Assembly (NCBI GenBank): GCA_948436975.1
Contig: CAOJJB010000015.1
Location: 1 to 48,530, forward strand
Length of the DNA: 48,530 nucleotides
Source of the DNA: an uncultured Clostridium sp.
GTDB lineage: Bacteria; Bacillota; Clostridia; TANB77; CAG-508
Direction of reading: 5' to 3'
In this document: in pieces, positions 43,311-48,530 of the stretch
Layout: every line of letters starts with the position of its first letter
How positions within the stretch are numbered: position 1 is the stretch's first letter
The notes under the pieces: model-generated
Seen by the model: the letters and a program-made list of their open reading frames with translations, nothing else
Told to the model about the DNA's origin: nothing
Database searches by the model: none
Program-made: the position numbers and the translations under genes

Positions 43311-45029
43311 TCAAGCATAACTAATCTTTTTCATTTCTTCATATCTCTTAATTTTCGCTGTTGTTGTTTTTATAAAATCTTCTTTTGTTAAAATCATATT
43401 TTTTATATATTTATAAGTTGGCAAAGTTTTATTTAATTCTTTTATTTTCTCCCATAAAATTTTATTAATTTCTTTTTCACTTGCATTAGGATAATTATTT
43501 TTTACATATTCTTCATCATACTGGACTTTAACAGATAAAACTAAGTCATCTTCTTTAGGCATTCCAAATATCATTGATTCTTTTACTAAAGCAATCTTAT
43601 TTACTAGTTTTTCTAGTTCTTCTGGATAAATATTCTTTCCATTTTTTAATACTATTACATTCTTTTTTCTACCTGCTATAAAAATAAAACCCTCTTTATC
43701 TATATATGCTAAATCTCCTGTCAAAAGCCATCCATCTCTAAAAGTTTCTTTGTTTGCTAATTCATCTTCATAATACCCTATCATTACATTCTCACCTTTT
43801 ACAGCTAATTCTCCAATGCCTAATTTATTTTTATCAAATAATTTAACCTGTATTCCTTTTAGAGGAAATCCTATTGAACCTTTTTTTCCATATTTCATAT
43901 TTTCCGCTGCTACAACAGGTGCTGTTTCTGTTAGTCCATATCCCTGTATTATTTTTATTCCCATTTCATTAAATGCTTTCCATACATCTTTATCTAGTCC
44001 TGCTGCACCACTTATTATAAGTCTTAATTTTCCTCCTAGTTGATCTATAATTGGTTTAAATACTTTCCTTTTCATTGATGGCATTAAATTAGTTAACTTT
44101 CTAGCTATATTTATTGTTTTAGTTTTTCCTTGTTTTTTTATTTCTTTTATTATTTTTTTATACATAGATTCTATCAGTAATGGTACTCCTATAAAAACTG
44201 ATACTCCATATTCTTTTAAATTTTGCGATATATATCTTAATCCATCTGGAAAAGCTGTTGCTGCACCATAACTTAATAAATATATAAATCCTGTTGATCC
44301 AAATGTGTGATGAAATGGTAAAAACGCTAAATTTACATCTGTTTCTCTAAAATCTTCTGTTGCATGCATTGCTGATATATCAAATGCTATATTTCTTTGT
44401 GATAATTGTACTATTTTTGAATTATTGCTTGTTCCTGATGTAAAACATAATTCACTAACTTTTTCTGAATCTATTTCTGCATCTTCAAATTCATTATTTC
44501 CTTCTAAACGTAATTTCTTTCCTTTTTCTTTTAACTGTGCTATTGTTTCATATTTTTTATTTTCTTCCATACAAATGTATTGTTTTATATTTATATCTTG
44601 TTTTTCTTTTATTTTTGAAATTATTTCTTCCATTCCATTATCAAATATAATTGCATCTGGTTTTGTTCTTTTTATACTATTTTCAATTTCAATTTCTGTT
44701 AATCCTTTGTCTAGTGGTACTGCTACCATATTTCCTAATAGAATAGATATAAAGCTCAATGCCCATTCATATCTATTTTTAGATATAATAGCAATTTTTT
44801 TGTTTTTTAGTTCTAAATTGTATAATCCTGTTCCTAAATTATTTGCATCTTCTAGAAGTTCTTTGAAGGTTATATTTTTATAATTTATTTTATTATCTAC
44901 TTTATGTTTTAAAATAAAAGCTGTATTATTTGAATACTTTTTAACTGAGTCATAAATAATTTCTTTTATATTTTTAAAGTCTGGATATTCAAAAAAGTAT
45001 TCATCTCTCTTTTTATTTATTTTAATCAC
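43311..45029 (-). CDS. AMP-forming acyl-CoA synthetase-like ligase (FadD/ACSL type)
   Basis: 572 aa of the ANL superfamily. ATP loop LCFTSGTSNNSKIVQLS (usual YTSGTTGxPKG is changed to SGTSNNSK), GYGLTETAPVVAAENM, the hinge GWLLTGDLAYIDKEGFIFIAGRKKNVIVLKNGKNIYPEELE, and the last catalytic Lys in TTAKIKRYE. It is most like long-chain acyl-CoA synthetases; substrate unknown. The start is probably GTG at 45029, directly next to its AAGAGG site; no better ATG exists. A strong promoter is at 45053-45081. Confidence 0.88.
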   Translation of the reverse strand: MIKINKKRDEYFFEYPDFKNIKEIIYDSVKKYSNNTAFILKHKVDNKINYKNITFKELLEDANNLGTGLYNLELKNKKIAIISKNRYEWALSFISILLGNMVAVPLDKGLTEIEIENSIKRTKPDAIIFDNGMEEIISKIKEKQDINIKQYICMEENKKYETIAQLKEKGKKLRLEGNNEFEDAEIDSEKVSELCFTSGTSNNSKIVQLSQRNIAFDISAMHATEDFRETDVNLAFLPFHHTFGSTGFIYLLSYGAATAFPDGLRYISQNLKEYGVSVFIGVPLLIESMYKKIIKEIKKQGKTKTINIARKLTNLMPSMKRKVFKPIIDQLGGKLRLIISGAAGLDKDVWKAFNEMGIKIIQGYGLTETAPVVAAENMKYGKKGSIGFPLKGIQVKLFDKNKLGIGELAVKGENVMIGYYEDELANKETFRDGWLLTGDLAYIDKEGFIFIAGRKKNVIVLKNGKNIYPEELEKLVNKIALVKESMIFGMPKEDDLVLSVKVQYDEEYVKNNYPNASEKEINKILWEKIKELNKTLPTYKYIKNMILTKEDFIKTTTAKIKRYEEMKKISYA

Positions 45030-45052
45030 CCTCTTATCTAGTTTCTAAAACT

Positions 45053-45081
45053 ATTATATATTATATGCTACTTCAAGTCAA
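45053..45081 (-). promoter_or_regulatory. Promoter of the acyl-CoA synthetase-like gene
   Basis: On the minus strand TTGACT (45076-45081) and a perfect TATAAT (45053-45058) with 17-bp spacing. Confidence 0.8.
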
Positions 45082-45154
45082 TTATTTTATTATTTTTCCC
45101 ATTCTTTTATAAATAATTCCAATTATTGTATAAAAATATAGTAATTTTATAATA

Positions 45155-45311
45155 GAACAAAAGAGCCACTTTTAAAATCCTCTAACATTTTAACATATTG
45201 AAGTGGCTCGTCTTTGTTTGATACGACAAATTTATGAAATAAATTTGTGTGCAAATATTGACGTAAGCATTTATTTAATAGGAAAGTCCAAATGACTTTC
45301 CTATTAAATAA
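45155..45311 (+). repeat. Dispersed structured repeat, copy B
   Basis: This fills most of the 346-bp gap between the ligase and DUF1836 genes. Module 1: GAACAAAAGAGCCACTT pairs with AAGTGGCTCGTCTTTGTTTG. Module 2 (45223-45262) differs from copy A at few positions. Module 3: perfect 18-bp arms TTATTTAATAGGAAAGTC and GACTTTCCTATTAAATAA with a 5-base loop. Its hairpins may also terminate the DUF1836 transcript. A 65-codon minus-strand ORF through it is judged not coding. Confidence 0.8.
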
Positions 45312-45375
45312 AAAAATGAGGCTTAAATTATATTTAAACCTCATAGGAGTAATAACAAATTAAATATATTTGTCA

Positions 45376-45906
45376 TCACTTTTTATTTAATTCTGAAATT
45401 TGAGATGCTATATATTTGCTACCACTCGATCCAATTGCCATAAATAATGCTGTATCTGAAAACAAGTCATCTTCTGTTTCATTTTTTAAACTAAATTTTT
45501 TTCCAATTGCAATAACTGTATTAAATACAGAATCATATAAATCACTGAAAAAATTTAATGTTTCTTCTATTGAACTCCTTTTTACTCTAAGTTCTATTAG
45601 GTGTTTTATATCAGATATTGGTAATGATTGTTTTAATGTACATATAATTATTAAGTATGCTATATGTTCTCTTGAATATTTTTTCTTTATTGGGGCTGGC
45701 ATAATTCCTAATTTTACATAGTTATTTATCATTGAATTTGTAATTATTTTTGTATTTTCATCTGTTTTGTGAAATGATAAATATTTTTCCATTAATGCTA
45801 TTACTTGATCCATATATAAATCAATTTCTGGTAACTCTTCCCAATATGGTAATTTATGTTTTACTATTTTAAAATAATCTTCAAATTTCTTTTCTTTTTT
45901 TGCCAC
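45376..45906 (-). CDS. DUF1836 protein (MerR-like DNA-binding)
   Basis: 176 aa. TNSMINNYVKLGIMPAPIKK followed by KYSREHIAYLIIICTLKQSLPISDI is the DUF1836 hallmark, a winged-helix, MerR-like N-terminal DNA-binding region. The C-terminal part is helical, with no sensor domain identified. Targets unknown. The start is GTG at 45906, with an AGAAGGG site; an upstream TTGAAA/TAATAT pair with 17-bp spacing may be its promoter. Confidence 0.85.
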   Translation of the reverse strand: MAKKEKKFEDYFKIVKHKLPYWEELPEIDLYMDQVIALMEKYLSFHKTDENTKIITNSMINNYVKLGIMPAPIKKKYSREHIAYLIIICTLKQSLPISDIKHLIELRVKRSSIEETLNFFSDLYDSVFNTVIAIGKKFSLKNETEDDLFSDTALFMAIGSSGSKYIASQISELNKK

Positions 45907-46000
45907 TTTATATCCCTTCTTTTCATCTAATATATTTTATATTAACATATTTTTTGTAAAATTTCAATTTTTCTGTATAAAATGACATTATACAAACCTA

Positions 46001-46516
46001 TTAATGAACTACATTTGCAATCAATCCAAAAGAAAGAATCATCATAATTATACTAGCCATAACTATACCTGCTAAAACTGCTATAAAAGTTTTCTTTTTA
46101 TCCATTTCTAATACAGATGCTATTAGAGAACCAGTCCATGCTCCTGTTCCTGGAAGTGGTATTCCTACAAATAATACTACTCCTAAATATCCATATTTTT
46201 CTATTTGTCCTTTATGTTTTTCTACTTTTTCATCTAACCAATTTGCAAATTTTTTGAAATGTTTGCTATTTCTCATCCATTTTAATATTTTATTTATTAA
46301 TAATAATATAAATGGCACTGGAAGTATATTTCCAATCATACTTATTATGTAGCTTGGTAGTGGATCTAGACCTAATAGTGCTGCTGCAATTAGTCCTCCT
46401 CTTAATTCTAATATTGGCATTAATGATATTATAAACACTAATATTTCTTTTCCATATGCAATTGCTGTAACTCCACCAAATGCAGCAATTATTGCATTTA
46501 CTAATTTTTCACTCAT
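46001..46516 (-). CDS. Small multidrug export family membrane protein (PF06695 type)
   Basis: 171 aa. Several membrane helices with the signature ISLMPILELRGGLIAAALLGLD, PLPSYIISMIGNILPVPFILLL and GVVLFVGIPLPGTGAWTGSLIAS. The family name is historical; no export substrate is proved. The ATG is 100 bp downstream of trkA, possibly in the same transcript. Confidence 0.85.
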   Translation of the reverse strand: MSEKLVNAIIAAFGGVTAIAYGKEILVFIISLMPILELRGGLIAAALLGLDPLPSYIISMIGNILPVPFILLLINKILKWMRNSKHFKKFANWLDEKVEKHKGQIEKYGYLGVVLFVGIPLPGTGAWTGSLIASVLEMDKKKTFIAVLAGIVMASIIMMILSFGLIANVVH

Positions 46517-46616
46517 TTTATTTTTTTATGATATATTTAAATTAAATATGTCATATACTCCTTTCCTTATTTATTATATTGAAATATTTTAACTTAAATT
46601 TTAATATAAAACAATA

Positions 46617-47051
46617 TTATTTTAATGTTTTCAATTGTTTGTTATCTATTTCAATTATATTTTGAGCTGTAATTTCTCCAACATATTCTTCTGGAAATAC
46701 AACTTCATCAATATTTAGTTTCTGTAAAATTTGTCTATGATGTTTATCACCAGCTTTGGCAATTATATGTTTTACTCCTGCTTCTTGAAGTTCCATACAC
46801 GATATAATACTAGCTGTAAGGTTTTCTCCAAAACAAACTACTCCCACATCAAAATCTTTTAGTGGAACTTTTCTCCATGATTCTTCTGATGTTACATCTA
46901 TACATATTGCTTTTGTAACATAATTACTAACTTTTTCCACTACTTTCATATCACTATCTATTGCTAAAACTTCTATTTTAGAATCTGATAATTTCTTTGC
47001 AATACTTGTTCCATATTTTCCTAAACCTACTATTACACATTGTTTTTTCAT
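46617..47051 (-). CDS. trkA: Potassium uptake regulator TrkA/KtrA, N-domain only
   Basis: 144 aa RCK protein: Rossmann motif VGLGKYGTSIAKKL (GxGxxG, near residue 8), IAIDSD-like ADSD for NAD/ATP, and GENLTASIISCMELQE. Usual KtrA is about 220 aa with a TrkA-C (RCK-C) domain, which is missing here. It binds nucleotide and gates the TrkH partner just upstream (12-bp gap). Confidence 0.92.
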   Translation of the reverse strand: MKKQCVIVGLGKYGTSIAKKLSDSKIEVLAIDSDMKVVEKVSNYVTKAICIDVTSEESWRKVPLKDFDVGVVCFGENLTASIISCMELQEAGVKHIIAKAGDKHHRQILQKLNIDEVVFPEEYVGEITAQNIIEIDNKQLKTLK

Positions 47052-47063
47052 AGTTCTCTCCTT

Positions 47064-48344
47064 CTATAATATTACATCTTCACTTGGATATTCTATATTT
47101 TTTTTGTCTTCATTTATAAAGGCTAGTACCATTGTTAATGGCCCTACTCTTCCAATATACATTAATAACATTAATATTATCTCACTACTTAATTTTATAG
47201 TACTATAATCTGTTATTGTTAATCCTGTATTAGTTATTGCTGATACACTTTCAAATACTATATTAAGCATTCCTATATTGTCGAAATGATTGAATATGAT
47301 ACTTGTTATAAATAAAATAAATACAAAAATCATAAAAATAGTAAATGCTTTTCTTACAAGAGAATTCGGTATTTTTCTCCAAAACATTACTGTTTCTTGT
47401 TTTCCTTTTAATGTTGCTATTATTGTTGATAATAATATTGCTATTGAAACTATTTTTACTCCTCCTGAAGTAGAAGTTGGTGATCCTCCTACAAACATTA
47501 ATATTATTAACATTATTTTATTCTCTACACATAAATTACTTACATTTATAACTGAAAATCCTGTTGATCTTGTTGTTGCAGACATAAATAAACAATTTAC
47601 TATTGAAAGATTTGGATCTAATATTTTCATTATTAATACTGGTACAAATACCAAAAATGTCGAGTATGTTAGAATTATTTTAGTTTGAAGCTTTAATCTA
47701 CTAAACTTTTTCGATTTATTATTCTTTAAATCTTCAATTGCTAATATTCCTATACTTCCCAATAACATTAATATAACCATAGTTATTTGAAGATATATAT
47801 CATTTACAAAATTTGTTAAACTATCATCAAATAGTGTAAATCCTGTATTACTAAATGCTGATATTGAATGAAATATACTATACCATATTCCTTTTATTAT
47901 TCCTAACATAGGAATAAATTTTAATGCTAGAAATATTACACCCCACAATTGTACTTTTAACATAAGCTTTCCTATAAATATTGAATGTTCTTTTATTGTT
48001 GCATAATTATCACTACTTATATTATCATTTATTAAAATTATATCAGACATTTTTATTTTTTTATTTTTTATACTCCAAAAATAAGATATAAAAATTATAA
48101 AGCCCATTGCTCCTATTTCCATTAATATTGCAAGTATTAGTTGTCCTAAAAAATTAAATTGTTTTATAAGTGGTGCTTTTGTAAGACCTGTTGTTGTAAG
48201 AGCTGATGTTGATGCAAATAATGCATCTTTTAAACTTATTTCTTTATAATTACATATTGGTAATGATAATATAATTGTGGCAACTATAATTATAAATGCA
48301 AATCCTATTATTGGTATTAAATACGTTCTTTTGCTTTTTAACAT
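47064..48344 (-). CDS. trkH: Potassium transporter TrkH/KtrB family
   Basis: 426 aa with four M1-P-M2 repeats. Selectivity loops: SALTTTGLTKAP, SAFSNTGFTLFDDS, SATTRSTGFSVINV and SAITNTGLTITDYS, each with the key Gly. Membrane channel-like K+ uptake subunit, regulated by the adjacent TrkA. Sequence size fits KtrB/TrkH of Firmicutes. The promoter is at 48375-48402. Confidence 0.95.
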   Translation of the reverse strand: MLKSKRTYLIPIIGFAFIIIVATIILSLPICNYKEISLKDALFASTSALTTTGLTKAPLIKQFNFLGQLILAILMEIGAMGFIIFISYFWSIKNKKIKMSDIILINDNISSDNYATIKEHSIFIGKLMLKVQLWGVIFLALKFIPMLGIIKGIWYSIFHSISAFSNTGFTLFDDSLTNFVNDIYLQITMVILMLLGSIGILAIEDLKNNKSKKFSRLKLQTKIILTYSTFLVFVPVLIMKILDPNLSIVNCLFMSATTRSTGFSVINVSNLCVENKIMLIILMFVGGSPTSTSGGVKIVSIAILLSTIIATLKGKQETVMFWRKIPNSLVRKAFTIFMIFVFILFITSIIFNHFDNIGMLNIVFESVSAITNTGLTITDYSTIKLSSEIILMLLMYIGRVGPLTMVLAFINEDKKNIEYPSEDVIL

Positions 48345-48374
48345 TTTACGTTTTCTCCATTTATTCTAAATAAT

Positions 48375-48402
48375 ATTATATCCTTAATTTTAAAAAAGTA
48401 AA
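48375..48402 (-). promoter_or_regulatory. Promoter of trkH-trkA
   Basis: On the minus strand TTTACT (48397-48402) and TATAAT (48375-48380) with 16-bp spacing, about 30 bases before the start. Confidence 0.65.
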
Positions 48403-48424
48403 TATTTATTATTTTAATTTATTT

Positions 48425-48459
48425 AAAAGCACATCATACGTTATATATGATGTGCTTTT
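48425..48459. terminator. Terminator hairpin upstream of trkH
   Basis: Perfect 14-bp arms AAAAGCACATCATA and TATGATGTGCTTTT with a 7-base loop and flanking A and T runs. It ends the minus-strand gene at the right edge. Confidence 0.85.
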
Positions 48460-48475
48460 ACTTTGTTTTTAATAA

Positions 48476-48530
48476 TTATTTCTTTTTGTTTCTTCTTACT
48501 AGTTTTTTATATCCCTTTTCTTCTATTTTT
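48476..48530 (-). CDS. C-terminal end of a gene entering from the right edge
   Basis: An open minus-strand frame enters from the right edge and reads KIEEKGYKKLVRRNKKK before a TAA at 48476, followed by the hairpin at 48425-48459. The basic C-terminus is typical of an RNA- or nucleic-acid-binding protein, but the fragment is too short to name. The terminator after it supports a real gene end. Confidence 0.5.
   Translation of the reverse strand, partial: KIEEKGYKKLVRRNKKK

Noticed and set aside
45155-45311. Insertion sequence ends or MITE with target duplication
   Set aside because: I could not find matching terminal inverted repeats common to both copies plus a direct target duplication, so I call it only a structured repeat.
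45147-45344. 65-codon minus-strand ORF through repeat copy B
   Set aside because: It reads across the repeat's hairpins, has no ribosome binding site and no counterpart frame in copy A; it is best explained as chance.

Overview
The window is an AT-rich bacterial chromosome segment. Its genes use almost only A/T-ending codons, AGA arginine codons and strong AGGAGG-type ribosome binding sites, and several start with TTG or GTG. The gene set fits an anaerobic, fermentative, low-GC Firmicute of the clostridial type: a dcw cluster with a DAP-type MurE, a V/A-type ATPase, L-lactate dehydrogenase, DUF1836, DUF3006 and TrmFO. I infer an uncultured gut-type Clostridia lineage but cannot name it. I saw no tRNA, rRNA, CRISPR array, transposase or prophage.

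Layout. Positions 1-65 hold the 5' end of rpsL (minus strand) with a strong promoter and a leader hairpin. Next come an unrecognised 692-aa coiled-coil protein with a 53-aa partner, then trmFO and topA, the usual Firmicute pair, here separated by a plus-strand membrane-peptide gene of foreign codon use. From 7163 to 22333 is a rearranged dcw cluster, all minus strand: mraZ-rsmH-ftsL, a five-gene acyl-transfer cassette, a class B PBP, and (after a second plus-strand foreign gene) murE-mraY-ftsW-murG. From 22.6 to 33.2 kb is a mixed region: a GNAT-DUF402 fusion, a decayed GNAT, a half-size MATE-like protein, a thioredoxin-like protein without CxxC, DUF3006, a ComEC-like MBL hydrolase, a CaCA exchanger, DUF445, ldh, an HD protein, a DJ-1/PfpI protein and mscL. 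From 33.4 to 41.8 kb is a complete V/A-ATPase operon (G-C-I-K-F-E-A-B-D in transcription order), preceded by a GT51 transglycosylase and a low-molecular-weight tyrosine phosphatase. The right end has an acyl-CoA synthetase-like ligase, DUF1836, a small-multidrug-export family protein, a TrkA/TrkH potassium system and the last codons of another minus-strand gene.

How the genes work together. Most of the window concerns the cell envelope: peptidoglycan precursor synthesis and polymerisation, septal enzymes, ion transport and mechanosensation. The most interesting unit is the cassette at 14577-19977 (FkbH-like HAD, acyl carrier protein, VOC protein, MBOAT, SGNH/DltD-like). It parallels dltABCD, but an FkbH-type loader stands where the adenylating enzyme DltA would be, and the MBOAT ends in a DltX-like FIYxxF tail. 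I infer that it loads a small phosphorylated three-carbon acid (glycerate-like) on the carrier protein and moves it across the membrane onto an envelope polymer. It has its own terminators and lies between ftsL and the septal PBP.

The second notable item is a dispersed structured repeat of about 157 bp: two full copies (33148-33305, 45155-45311) and one decayed copy (27961-28101). Its outer stem differs in sequence between copies but stays paired, which suggests selection on a folded RNA or DNA.
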